Of a DNA stretch of 22,431 bases, positions 14,004 to 22,428 are shown in pieces. Below the pieces are notes generated by a model. It did no database searches. It had not been told where the DNA came from and worked only from the letters and a program-made list of their open reading frames with translations. Source of the stretch: Candidatus Avelusimicrobium faecicola (GTDB lineage Bacteria; Elusimicrobiota; Elusimicrobia; Elusimicrobiales; Elusimicrobiaceae). Position numbers and translations under genes: made by a program. The DNA lies in NCBI GenBank assembly GCA_900540405.1, contig UQFW01000020.1, positions 1-22,431 of the forward strand, read 5' to 3'. The first letter of the stretch is position 1. Every line of letters starts with the position of its first letter.

Positions 14004-15791
14004 ATGAAAACCAATTTATTAAAACTGCCGGTCCGGGATTTGCTGTTCAAAAATCCGCTGGTGGTAAATTATAAAAAAATGTGGCCGTTTGTAAAGCCGT
14101 ACTGGTTCCGGGCTGTGTTGGGCCTGGTGCTGGCCTTGCCGGTGGGCGCGCTGGATGCCACAGTGGCTATGTTTATGAAGTATTACACGGACGATGTACT
14201 TGTTAAAAAAGATGCGTTTTTTGCCGCGTGGATACCGCTTTTAATTATTGTGTTTGTGCTGGTGCAAAGCGTGCTGACCTATTTGGTAAAGTACCTCAAT
14301 ACCTGGGTGGGCAACAAAATTACCCTGGGGGTGCGCAAAAAACTGTTTGAAAAACTGCTCACCATGCACAGCGGTTATTTTGACCAGGTGGACTCCGGCT
14401 TTGTAATGATGCGCTTTAACGGCGACGCCGACACCGCCTGCAACGGCCTGATTAACAACCTGCGTATGATTGTGACCCGCGTGTTTTCGTCCGTCACGCT
14501 GATTGGGGTATTGCTGTATAACTCCTGGCAGCTTACTTTTATTGCCATCGGTGCGTTTGCGGTGGCCGGCGGGCTGATTTTTATTGTGCGCAAAAAACTG
14601 GAAGAATTGGTGCGGGATGCGGTTATTGTAGGCTCTATTGCCATGCGCGCTTATAACGAAGCCTACAACGGCAACCGCACGATTGCCGCCTATAACTTGC
14701 AAAAAGACCAGGAAGTCCGCTTTAACCACTTAATGGACGAAGCCTTCAACCTGAATATGGGCATGATTAAACACACGGGGTGGCTGTCCCCGGTGATGCA
14801 CTTTATAGTGTCTTTGGGGTTGGCGCTCGTGTTCTGGCAGAGCAGTTCCATGATTGTAAAAGGCACCATTACCAGCGGTAATTTTACCTCTTTTGTCACG
14901 GCGCTTTTAATGCTGTATACCCCGGTTAAAACCATGGGGGATAACTATGTGGATATTAAAAAAGCGTTTTTGGCGATTGACCGTATTTTTGAAATTTTCT
15001 CCCTTAAAACCAAAATTTCGGATAAACCCGGCGCCCGCAAACTGGCCGGTATCCAAAAGGAAATTGCCTTTGAAAATGTTTCCTTTGAATATAAACCCGG
15101 CGTGCCGGTGCTTAAAAACATTAACTTAAAAACTGCCGTGGGTAAAACGGTGGCGTTTGTGGGCAACTCCGGCGGCGGGAAATCCACCATTGTCAGCCTG
15201 CTCCCGCGGTTTTATGACCCGCAACAAGGCCGCGTGACGGTGGACGGCGTGGACGTGCGGGAGGTGGAACTTGCCTCCCTGCGTGACCAAATTGCCGTGG
15301 TATTCCAGGATAACTTCCTGTTTAGCGGAACCATCCGCGATAACATTTTAATCGGCCGCCCCGGCGCTACGGAAGCGGATTTGAAAGAAGCCGTAAAGCA
15401 CGCCCATTTGGACGAATTTATTGCCTCTTTGAAAGACGGCTTAAATACGGTACTGGGCGAACGCGGCATTACGCTTTCCGGCGGGCAACGCCAGCGGGTA
15501 GCCATTGCTCGCGCGTTTATCAAAAACGCCCCGGTCATTGTGTTGGATGAAGCCACGAGCGCGCTAGATAACAAGTCCGAAGCGGTGGTGCAAAAAGCGT
15601 TGGATAACCTGACTAAAAACAAAACGGTGTTTGTGATTGCGCACCGCCTGTCTACCGTAGTAAATGCGGATATGATTGTAGTGCTGAACCAGGGCGAAAT
15701 TGTGGAACGCGGCACCCATGAAGAACTGTTAAAAATTCCCAATGGGGCGTACGCCGCTTTATACAACGCGCAATTTAAGCATAAACAATAA
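14004..15791 (+). CDS. msbA: ABC exporter, MsbA-like (lipid A core flippase family)
   Basis: 595 residues, the usual length for a fused half-transporter. Six membrane helices fall within residues ~30-320, then a nucleotide-binding domain: Walker A GNSGGGKST (~385), Q-loop VFQDNFLF, signature LSGGQRQR (~490), Walker B VIVLDEATSALD, and H-loop AHRLST. The membrane domain resembles MsbA-type exporters, which flip lipid A-core across the inner membrane in diderm bacteria; other lipids or drugs are possible for this family. GGAG (13990-13993) lies 10 nt from the ATG. The gene has its own promoter and terminator, so it is monocistronic. Confidence 0.85.
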   Translation: MKTNLLKLPVRDLLFKNPLVVNYKKMWPFVKPYWFRAVLGLVLALPVGALDATVAMFMKYYTDDVLVKKDAFFAAWIPLLIIVFVLVQSVLTYLVKYLNTWVGNKITLGVRKKLFEKLLTMHSGYFDQVDSGFVMMRFNGDADTACNGLINNLRMIVTRVFSSVTLIGVLLYNSWQLTFIAIGAFAVAGGLIFIVRKKLEELVRDAVIVGSIAMRAYNEAYNGNRTIAAYNLQKDQEVRFNHLMDEAFNLNMGMIKHTGWLSPVMHFIVSLGLALVFWQSSSMIVKGTITSGNFTSFVTALLMLYTPVKTMGDNYVDIKKAFLAIDRIFEIFSLKTKISDKPGARKLAGIQKEIAFENVSFEYKPGVPVLKNINLKTAVGKTVAFVGNSGGGKSTIVSLLPRFYDPQQGRVTVDGVDVREVELASLRDQIAVVFQDNFLFSGTIRDNILIGRPGATEADLKEAVKHAHLDEFIASLKDGLNTVLGERGITLSGGQRQRVAIARAFIKNAPVIVLDEATSALDNKSEAVVQKALDNLTKNKTVFVIAHRLSTVVNADMIVVLNQGEIVERGTHEELLKIPNGAYAALYNAQFKHKQ

Positions 15792-15813
15792 AGCCGGGTC
15801 ATTTTCAAAAGGG

Positions 15814-15846
15814 CGCCCCGTTGCCAAAACAGCGGGGCGTTTTTTT
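15814..15846 (+). terminator. Rho-independent terminator of the msbA-like gene
   Basis: CGCCCCGTTG (15814-15823) pairs with CAGCGGGGCG (15830-15839), with one wobble, around a CCAAAA loop, followed by seven T. Confidence 0.9.
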
Positions 15847-15868
15847 GCCCCTAAACAGAGGGGGAATT

Positions 15869-15877
15869 TGTTATAAT
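15869..15877 (+). promoter_or_regulatory. Extended -10 promoter placed directly at the SpoIID-like gene start
   Basis: TGTTATAAT at 15869-15877. The ATG is at 15884, 7 nt past the -10 box, where transcription is expected to begin. A purine-rich GAGGGGG at 15858-15864 is too far upstream (about 20 nt) and would not be in the mRNA. Confidence 0.6.
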
Positions 15878-15883
15878 TTGTAT

Positions 15884-18079
15884 ATGAGAAAATACGCAAT
15901 TTCCGCCGCCCTGCCGCTGGTGTTTACCGCGGTGGCTTGGGGCTCTATTTTTGATGCGGTCCCTCCGGCCGCCAATCAACCGCTTTCCGCTCCTGCGGGC
16001 ACTGCCCCCGCCGGGGATGCCCCTGTGCGCGTCACGACGATCACTTCGCTCACGGCGGTAAAAATGCAATCTAAATTGAGTGACCCCGCTTTATTTAAGA
16101 GCGTGCTGGATTACTCGTTCCCGCAGGAACTTTCCGGCGCGGCGGAAAAATGCCGCCAGGGGGAAACGGACGAGTGCTATTTTTCTTACAAAGGTTTTGA
16201 GCAGGACCCCAACGCGGCCGTGGCCGCCGCCGCTAACCGGGAACTGGCCGTTCTTTCCGTACAGCGCGGACTATTAAAACAAGCCTTAAAACACGCCCGC
16301 CAGGCGGCTAAATTACTGCCGGACGACCCGTACCCCGTTTTGCAAAGCGGCTGGATTTTGTTGGAAATGGGCAAATATAAAAAAGCCCGCCAAGCCTTTG
16401 CGGACGTGATGTATTTAACGGCCGATTTTGAGTATGTTTCTTCCGCCAAGTTGGGCAGTGCCGTTAGTTTTTATTTAGCCAAAGATTACAAAAAAGCGGC
16501 CGAAGCCTTGCAGTATTTGTACACGGCGGACCCGTATTCTATCTCTTTAACGGCGTATTTATTGGGCGCGTCTGCCGTGCATATAAAAGGTTCCGCGCGG
16601 TTGGCCCCGGTGTTTTTACAGCAGGCTTTGGAGCATGACTCCAACAATTACGCCGCCGTAAAATTATTGGCCTCTCTGGCGGAAAAAAATAAAAACACGT
16701 TGCAGGCGTGGCAGTATTACGCCACGTTGCACGCATTAGACCCGCAAAACGCGCGTTTGGCCCAAAAAACCGCCAAATATCAAAAAGAATTAGGCGCCAA
16801 GGCGGAAGATTATTTGTATTATTTGCGGTTGGAAACCCCCATTGCCGCGCGGGTGGAATCGGTGGATTCTCCCACGGTGCGCATGGCCTTGTACGGCTTG
16901 CGCGGGAGTCCCGCTCCGGCGGTGTTGCAATCGGTTAAATTGGTGGCTTCCGGCCCGGCCCGCGTGCAGGACGAAAAGCTCGGCACCGTAAAAAATGTGG
17001 CCGCTTTCCAACTGCGCCAATTAGTGTATAACCCGCAGACAAATGCGGTGGATATTATGGACGGTAAAGGCCAGGTGGAATTTTCGGCCAAACGTCCGTT
17101 TACTTTTGTGTTGGAACAAGACGACCGCACTTTACTGGTGCGGGATGCACAGATGCAAGACCTGTTCGCCGCGGATTTGAGCGATAAAGAGCTGAAAGGC
17201 GCTTTGACCGTTATTCCGCAGACGGGCGGTATGACACTGATTAATACCGTGCGCGCGGAAGATTTGGTGCCTGCTTTATTGGCGGCCCGCGCACAAGACG
17301 TGCGGGAAGAAGAAGCCTTGCGCGCTCTTGCCGTGGTGTTGCGTTCGGCCCTGCTGGCGGAGGTGGAAACCAACCCGCAGGCCGCGTACCACATTACGGA
17401 TAACAGCGAGGTTTTCAAATTCAACGGGATTAATTTGGTATTCCCCAACTTGTTGGAGGCCGCCCGCCAGAGTGCCGGGGTGCGGTTATTGGGCGCCGTG
17501 CCCGGCGTATATGCGGATTGCGGCCCGCTGGGGGCGGATACCATTACCAATACGCAAACCAAACCCGCGTATGCGTTTTCTCCGGCCAATGCGGCTAAAT
17601 ATATGTTGGCCAATCCTCCGGCGGATTTAGTTTCCAAACCGCAGGATTCTACCCAATGGTCCGGCGTAAAATGGGCCTATTGGATAGATGCCAAAGACGT
17701 GGAAGAACGCCTGGCCCAAAAAACAAAATTCGGCCGTTTGCGCGCCTTGGAGCCGTTAAAACGCACCGCTAACGGGCGGATTTTAACCTTGCGTTTTACA
17801 GGCAGTAAGGGCGAATATGTGGCCCAAACCCCGCAGGAAATTTCTTTCCTTTTGGGGGCCGGGTCTTTGCGGTCCGACTTTTTTGATGCGGCCCCTTTTT
17901 ATAAAGGCAAAAATATCCGCTCGTTGCTTATCCGCGGGTATGACACCGGGCTGGGTAGCGGGCTCTGCCTGCAAGGGGCGCAAGGGCTTGCCAAGCAAGG
18001 GCTCAATTATTTGGGCATTATTAAATATTACTTTCCCGAGGCACGCCTGTTAGATACCAAAACAGGAAAAATAAATTAA
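15884..18079 (+). CDS. Secreted TPR protein with a degenerate SpoIID/LytB-like domain
   Basis: 731 residues from the chosen start; an in-frame ATG at 15821 was rejected because it lies inside the upstream terminator and would mask the signal peptide (residues ~1-22). A helical region with TPR-like repeats spans ~75-300, e.g. QALKHARQAAKLLPDDPYPVLQ-like units. A SpoIID-type domain follows: TLINTVRAEDLVPALL (~452), EALRALAVVLRSAL, and near the end GYDTGLGSGLCLQGAQGLAKQG, matching the family's G-GHGVGMSQ-GA-AMA-QG block. SpoIID proteins cut peptidoglycan glycan strands or boost amidases. Here the conserved catalytic Glu of the SEMP segment reads Arg (LLAARAQ) and the GHGVG His is missing, so catalytic activity is doubtful. 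It may bind glycan or act as a scaffold. First gene of the string running to etfA. Confidence 0.78.
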   Translation: MRKYAISAALPLVFTAVAWGSIFDAVPPAANQPLSAPAGTAPAGDAPVRVTTITSLTAVKMQSKLSDPALFKSVLDYSFPQELSGAAEKCRQGETDECYFSYKGFEQDPNAAVAAAANRELAVLSVQRGLLKQALKHARQAAKLLPDDPYPVLQSGWILLEMGKYKKARQAFADVMYLTADFEYVSSAKLGSAVSFYLAKDYKKAAEALQYLYTADPYSISLTAYLLGASAVHIKGSARLAPVFLQQALEHDSNNYAAVKLLASLAEKNKNTLQAWQYYATLHALDPQNARLAQKTAKYQKELGAKAEDYLYYLRLETPIAARVESVDSPTVRMALYGLRGSPAPAVLQSVKLVASGPARVQDEKLGTVKNVAAFQLRQLVYNPQTNAVDIMDGKGQVEFSAKRPFTFVLEQDDRTLLVRDAQMQDLFAADLSDKELKGALTVIPQTGGMTLINTVRAEDLVPALLAARAQDVREEEALRALAVVLRSALLAEVETNPQAAYHITDNSEVFKFNGINLVFPNLLEAARQSAGVRLLGAVPGVYADCGPLGADTITNTQTKPAYAFSPANAAKYMLANPPADLVSKPQDSTQWSGVKWAYWIDAKDVEERLAQKTKFGRLRALEPLKRTANGRILTLRFTGSKGEYVAQTPQEISFLLGAGSLRSDFFDAAPFYKGKNIRSLLIRGYDTGLGSGLCLQGAQGLAKQGLNYLGIIKYYFPEARLLDTKTGKIN

Positions 18080-18080
18080 T

Positions 18081-19355
18081 ATGGAAAAAACAAAAATACT
18101 CTATTTTATTACGCGTTTGGATTTGGGCGGCGCCCAAGCCAGCGTGCTGACTACCTTAAAAGGGCTGAATAAACAGCAGTTTGAGCCTTATTTAGCCGCC
18201 GGACAAGGCGGGCGTTTAGACGGAAAAATCAAAAACGAAGTCAAAAACCTGTTTTTCATTTCCGCCCTGCGCCATGATGTGTGCCTGAAATGGCTGCTGC
18301 ATGACGCACTGGCTACCGTGCAAATGGGGCTGTTAATGCGCCGCGTAAAGCCGGATATTATCCACACCAACGCCCCCAAAGCGGGTATTTTGGGGCGTAT
18401 TGCCGCGCGGATTTTTTGGCGCAAAGCCAAAGTGGTGCATACCTTCCACGGGTTGGGTTTTGCCAAGGAACAGGGCGAAAAGCGTTTTAAGGCGTTTGTC
18501 AGCGTGGAAAAATTCTGCGCCCGCCTGACGGATGTACTGGTGTTTGTGTCCCGCCGTAATGCGGCAGAGGCCAAAAAATTGGGGATTGGCAAAGGTGTGC
18601 GCAGTGAGCTTATCCGCGCCGGGGTAAATTTCCGCCCCGTACTGCCGATTCATTTTGACCCGGCCGCCAAGCGCGCCTCCCTGCATATTCCGCCCAAAGC
18701 CAAGGTGGTACTGGCGATTGCCAATTTCAAACCGCTTAAAAACCCGCTCCATTTTGTGTTGGCGGCCCATAAAGTGCTAATGCAGATGAAAAACGTATAT
18801 TTTATTTATACGGGTGACGGCGAATTAAAAGAAACGACCGAAAAACTGGTGCGCAGTTTGGGCATAGAAAAACAAGTGATTATGCCCGGTTGGCGCAGTG
18901 ATGTGCTGGAACTTTTAGCCATTAGTGATGTATATGTAAGCGTTTCTTTGCGCGAGGGGTTGCCGATGTCTTTACTGGAGGCGATGTCTATGCGCGTGCC
19001 CGCCGTATGCTATGATGTAGACGGTATTGGCGAAGTGATTACCAACAATAAAACGGGCTTTTTGGTGCGCCCCAGCGATATTAGCGGCCTGGCGGAAAAA
19101 ATAAAAGTGCTTTTGCGCCATAAAGCGTTGCGTGAGCGTTTTGAAGCCGCTATTGATAAGCGGGACTTTTCGGAATTTGCCATTCCTGCCATGATTAAAA
19201 AGCAGGAACATTTGTACCGCAGTTTGGTGCCGCCTTCCAAAAAAATGGCGGGCCGCCGGCGCTTTTTTCGCTCCGGCAAAAAATATTTCAAACATTTCAA
19301 ACCGGGAGATAACCATGGATTACGCAATGAACGAGCTGGAACAAGAGGTGCTTAA
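18081..19355 (+). CDS. GT4-family glycosyltransferase
   Basis: 424 residues. The N-terminal domain starts with FITRLDLGGAQ, the Gly-rich acceptor-side loop of GT4 enzymes. The C-terminal domain has the EX7E motif (E292 and E300 in REGLPMSLLEAM) that binds the sugar nucleotide, followed by the VPAVCYDVDGIGEVI and GFLV segments typical of the family. It transfers a sugar to a lipid or glycan at the cytoplasmic membrane face; donor and acceptor are unknown. The start lies 1 nt after the SpoIID-like stop with only a weak AGGA 13 nt upstream, suggesting coupling. The last ~40 residues are strongly Lys/Arg-rich (GRRRFFRSGKKYFKHFK), and the final 41 nt overlap the next gene in another frame, so the extreme tail may be a recent extension. 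Confidence 0.88.
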   Translation: MEKTKILYFITRLDLGGAQASVLTTLKGLNKQQFEPYLAAGQGGRLDGKIKNEVKNLFFISALRHDVCLKWLLHDALATVQMGLLMRRVKPDIIHTNAPKAGILGRIAARIFWRKAKVVHTFHGLGFAKEQGEKRFKAFVSVEKFCARLTDVLVFVSRRNAAEAKKLGIGKGVRSELIRAGVNFRPVLPIHFDPAAKRASLHIPPKAKVVLAIANFKPLKNPLHFVLAAHKVLMQMKNVYFIYTGDGELKETTEKLVRSLGIEKQVIMPGWRSDVLELLAISDVYVSVSLREGLPMSLLEAMSMRVPAVCYDVDGIGEVITNNKTGFLVRPSDISGLAEKIKVLLRHKALRERFEAAIDKRDFSEFAIPAMIKKQEHLYRSLVPPSKKMAGRRRFFRSGKKYFKHFKPGDNHGLRNERAGTRGA

Positions 19356-20544
19356 CGCCACCCGCGAACTGGCCCAAAAAAAATTAAAACCGCTCCGTGC
19401 GGAAATGGACGCCAAAGAAGAATTTAGCCATGAAATGCTGGAAGAATACCGCAAATCGGGTATGTTCGGCCTGTGGCTGCCGGAAAAATACGGCGGCTTA
19501 GGTGGGGGGATTACCTGCCTGGCTATGGCGTTTGAAGAGCTTTCCCGCGTGTGCGCGGGGTTGGCGCTTACGCCGGGTACTACGGCCCTGGGCGCTATCC
19601 CCATGTTTTTGGCCGCTACGGCCGAACAGCGCGAACGCTGGTGCTATGATTTGGCTACCGGCAAAAAGCTGTGGGCCTTTGCCTTAACGGAGCCGGAAGC
19701 CGGGTCCGACGCGACCGCCCTTAAAACCACCGCCACGAAAGACGGCGATTATTATGTGGTAAACGGCACCAAACATTTTATTTCTACCGGCAAAGAGGCC
19801 GATTTTTACACCGTAGCCGTCAATACCAATCCGTCCCGCGGGGCGCGCGGTATTTCCCTTTTAGTCATTGAAAAGGGCACCCCCGGCTTTACGTTTGGTA
19901 AAAAAGAACAGAAAATGGGGATTCGCACCAACCCGACGTACGAGCTGATTTTTGAAAATGTGCGCGTGCCCAAAGCCAATTTGCTGGGCAGCGAGGGCCG
20001 CGGCCTTTTGTATTTGCAGGAAACGCTGGACTATTCCCGCCCGGGCGTGGCCGCGCAGGCCGTGGGTATTGCGCAGGGCGCGTTGGACGAAACTATCCCG
20101 TATTTGCGCACCCGCAAGCAATTCGGCCAGCCGATTATTACTTTCCAGGCGTTGGCGCACAAAGTGGCCGAATTGGCCGCCAAGACGGAAGCCGGCCGCG
20201 CACTGGTATATGCCATTACGCACAAAATGGATAGCGAGTTCCTGCCCGCGGTAGCCGCCGCGTTGGAAAACGGTACCCCGGTGCATGACGAGCTTAAAAA
20301 GCTCAAAGGTGCCCGCTGGACTAAATACAGCGCCGAGGCCAAACTTTTCTGCGCCAATACGGCTATGGAAGTGGCGGACGAATGTGTCACGCTGTGCGGC
20401 GGAATTGCCTATACGCGCGAATTCCCGCTGGAAAAATATATGCGTGATGCTAAAATTACCCAAATTTACGAAGGTACGGTGCATATCCAAAAGAACGAAA
20501 TTGCCACCGCGCTGATTAAAGAATACGCCTCCCAAGGCGAATAA
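19315..20544 (+). CDS. Acyl-CoA dehydrogenase (short-chain/butyryl-CoA type)
   Basis: 409 residues versus about 380 for most family members. FAD and CoA sites are visible: ALTEPEAGSD (~123), the GTKHFIS strand, RKQFGQPI and LCGGIAYTREFPLEKYMRDAKITQ, ending in the catalytic base Glu386 in IYEGT. About 25 extra residues (around SEFLPAVAAALENGTPVHDELKKLKGA) separate the two C-terminal helical parts. The enzyme oxidises an acyl-CoA to an enoyl-CoA or runs in reverse with reduced Etf; etfB and etfA follow directly, so it is likely the Etf-linked partner. The start at 19315 has GGGAGA (19303-19308) upstream and lies inside the end of the glycosyltransferase gene; Met5 (19327) is an alternative. The substrate (butyryl-, acryloyl-, aryl-acryloyl-CoA) is not decided. 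Confidence 0.9.
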   Translation: MDYAMNELEQEVLNATRELAQKKLKPLRAEMDAKEEFSHEMLEEYRKSGMFGLWLPEKYGGLGGGITCLAMAFEELSRVCAGLALTPGTTALGAIPMFLAATAEQRERWCYDLATGKKLWAFALTEPEAGSDATALKTTATKDGDYYVVNGTKHFISTGKEADFYTVAVNTNPSRGARGISLLVIEKGTPGFTFGKKEQKMGIRTNPTYELIFENVRVPKANLLGSEGRGLLYLQETLDYSRPGVAAQAVGIAQGALDETIPYLRTRKQFGQPIITFQALAHKVAELAAKTEAGRALVYAITHKMDSEFLPAVAAALENGTPVHDELKKLKGARWTKYSAEAKLFCANTAMEVADECVTLCGGIAYTREFPLEKYMRDAKITQIYEGTVHIQKNEIATALIKEYASQGE

Positions 20545-20557
20545 GGAGATTTTTTGT

Positions 20558-21355
20558 ATGCATATTGTAGCCTGTGTAAAGCAGACCCCTAAATCCGACA
20601 ATGTAAAAGTGGACCCGCAAACGGGTTGTTTAATCCGCTCCGGTGCCGCCAGTGATATGAACCCCTTTGACGAATACGCGCTGGAAGAAGCCGTCACGTT
20701 AAAAGAGCAGGTGGGGGGGCAAGTATCCGTAATTACCATGGGGCCGCCGCAAGCGGAAGCCGTGTTGCGTGATTCTATTGCCCGCGGGGCCGATAAAGCC
20801 TACCAACTGGGGGATATGGCGTTTGCCGGGTCCGATACCTGGTCCACCAGTTATGCGCTTGCTAAAGGGATTGAAAAAATCAATGCCATTACGCCTGTGG
20901 ATTTAGTTATCTGCGGCAAACAAACCAACGATAGCGATACCGGCCATATCGGCCCGCAAATTTCCGCCTGGCTTAACTGGCCCAATGCGGCGTTTGTAAA
21001 AAAAGTATTGCACATCAACGCCCACTCCGTGACGGTGGAACGCCTGACGGAAGACGGTACGGACGTGTTGGAAATTCCCTTTCCGTGCGTGTTAAGCGTG
21101 GTAAAAGAAATCAACAAACCCCGCGTAAAAAGCCCCAAAGGCCGCATTTTGGCCAAACGGGCGGAAATTACCAAATGGACGGCGGACGACGTGCAGGCCG
21201 ACAAAACAAAACTGGGTATGAAAAACTGCCCCACGCGGGTGGTAAAATCTTTCGTGCCCAAGCGGGATGTATGCGCCGTAGCGGTGCCCGGTGCCAACGG
21301 CAAGGAAAAAGCCGCCAATCTGGTGGCTTTGCTGAAAGAAAACAACTATATTTAA
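20558..21355 (+). CDS. etfB: Electron transfer flavoprotein beta subunit
   Basis: 265 residues, typical of EtfB. It begins MHIVACVKQTPKS and has NPFDEYALEEA after the first strand, as in the family. The GKQTNDSDTGHIGPQ stretch (~119-133) corresponds to the clostridial-type GRQAIDGDTAQVGPQ nucleotide loop, which in bifurcating Etfs binds the second FAD; this hints at the bifurcating group but does not prove it. With EtfA it would shuttle electrons between the acyl-CoA dehydrogenase and NADH or ferredoxin. AAGGAG overlaps the stop of the upstream dehydrogenase gene, and the gap is 13 nt. Confidence 0.93.
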   Translation: MHIVACVKQTPKSDNVKVDPQTGCLIRSGAASDMNPFDEYALEEAVTLKEQVGGQVSVITMGPPQAEAVLRDSIARGADKAYQLGDMAFAGSDTWSTSYALAKGIEKINAITPVDLVICGKQTNDSDTGHIGPQISAWLNWPNAAFVKKVLHINAHSVTVERLTEDGTDVLEIPFPCVLSVVKEINKPRVKSPKGRILAKRAEITKWTADDVQADKTKLGMKNCPTRVVKSFVPKRDVCAVAVPGANGKEKAANLVALLKENNYI

Positions 21356-21370
21356 GCGGGGATTTTACAA

Positions 21371-22357
21371 ATGAACGATTGGAAAAATGTTTGGATTTTA
21401 GCGGAAGTAAACCACGGCAAATTAAGTGCCACCGCGTTGGAACTGCTCCATGCCGGCCGCCAACTGGCCGACGCGCTGGGCGAAAAATTATGCGCGGTTA
21501 TGCTGGGGTATCAGGTAGAAAAATTTATCCCGGAGCTGTTTGAATACGGCGCCGATACCGTGTATGTGTGCGACGACGCCCACTTGCAAAATTATGTGGA
21601 TGACGTTTACGCCAAAACTTTGGCCGCCATGGTGCGGGAATACAAACCCAACAAATTTTTGTTGCCCGCTACCAATATGGGGCGCTCCCTTTCTGCCAAA
21701 ACGGCCGTTTTTGTAGGCACCGGCCTAACGGCAGATGCCACGGATGTAAAAATCAATGCGGAAGACGGCCAACTCCATGCCACCCGCCCCACTTTCGGCG
21801 GCAACTTAATGGCCACCATTACTTGCAAAAATACCCGCCCGGAGATGTGTTCCTTGCGCCCCATGGCGTATGAAAAAGCCGCGCGCGTATCCGGCCGCCG
21901 GGGTGAAGTGGTCAACTTCCCTTTTCAGGCGGATAAATATACGTCTTTAGCCAAGTTTGTGGAGTTCATTAAAAACGACGGCGACGGCTTGGATTTATCG
22001 GAAGCGGAAGTGATTGTAGCCGGCGGGCGCGGGCTTGGAAAGGCGGAAGGATTTACTTTGCTTAAAAAATTGGCCCAGCGGTTGGGCGGTGCGGTGGCGG
22101 CCAGCCGCGCGCCGGTGGATAGCGGCTGGATTGATTACCGCTACCAGATTGGTTTGACGGGCCGCACGGTAAAACCCAAAGTATATATTGCGTGCGGGAT
22201 TTCCGGCCAAATCCAGCACATGGCAGGTATGAGCGGTGCGGATGTGATTGTGGCGATTAACAAGGACCCGCAAGCGCCGATTATGAAAGTGGCGAATTAT
22301 GCGGTGGAGGGGGATATATACGAGGTTATCCCCGCCATGTTAGAAGCCTTACATTGA
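21371..22357 (+). CDS. etfA: Electron transfer flavoprotein alpha subunit
   Basis: 328 residues, typical of EtfA. The N-terminal alpha/beta domain (~1-200) is followed by the C-terminal FAD domain with VIVAGGRGLGKAEGF (~214), AASRAPVDSGW (~243), QIGLTGRTVKP, CGISGQIQHMAGM and NKDPQAPIMKVANYAVEGD, all conserved FAD-binding segments. It partners with EtfB encoded 15 nt upstream. The ribosome site is GCGGGGA, moderate. Last gene of the string; a strong hairpin follows. Confidence 0.95.
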   Translation: MNDWKNVWILAEVNHGKLSATALELLHAGRQLADALGEKLCAVMLGYQVEKFIPELFEYGADTVYVCDDAHLQNYVDDVYAKTLAAMVREYKPNKFLLPATNMGRSLSAKTAVFVGTGLTADATDVKINAEDGQLHATRPTFGGNLMATITCKNTRPEMCSLRPMAYEKAARVSGRRGEVVNFPFQADKYTSLAKFVEFIKNDGDGLDLSEAEVIVAGGRGLGKAEGFTLLKKLAQRLGGAVAASRAPVDSGWIDYRYQIGLTGRTVKPKVYIACGISGQIQHMAGMSGADVIVAINKDPQAPIMKVANYAVEGDIYEVIPAMLEALH

Positions 22358-22385
22358 TAACGGCATTTGGTAGGATTTAGAGATT

Positions 22386-22428
22386 AACGCACAAGGGGAA
22401 AAATAACATTTTTCCCCTTGTTTGCGTT
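22386..22428 (+). terminator. Long hairpin terminator after etfA
   Basis: A perfect 12-bp inner stem (CAAGGGGAAAAA 22392-22403 with TTTTTCCCCTTG 22409-22420, TAACA loop) is extended by AACGCA (22386-22391) pairing with TGCGTT (22423-22428) past a TT bulge. The T-run after the stem is broken, so it may work partly as a 3' stabiliser. Confidence 0.75.

Noticed and set aside
16819..17637. Antisense open frame (272 codons) opposite the SpoIID-like gene
   Set aside because: Composition is Ser/Thr/Ala-rich as expected from the mirrored codons of the sense gene; no start signals.
19861..20739. Long antisense open frame (292 codons) opposite the acyl-CoA dehydrogenase and etfB start
   Set aside because: It lies opposite two clear genes, has no ribosome site and reads as low-information sequence; long antisense frames are expected in this GC-rich codon usage.
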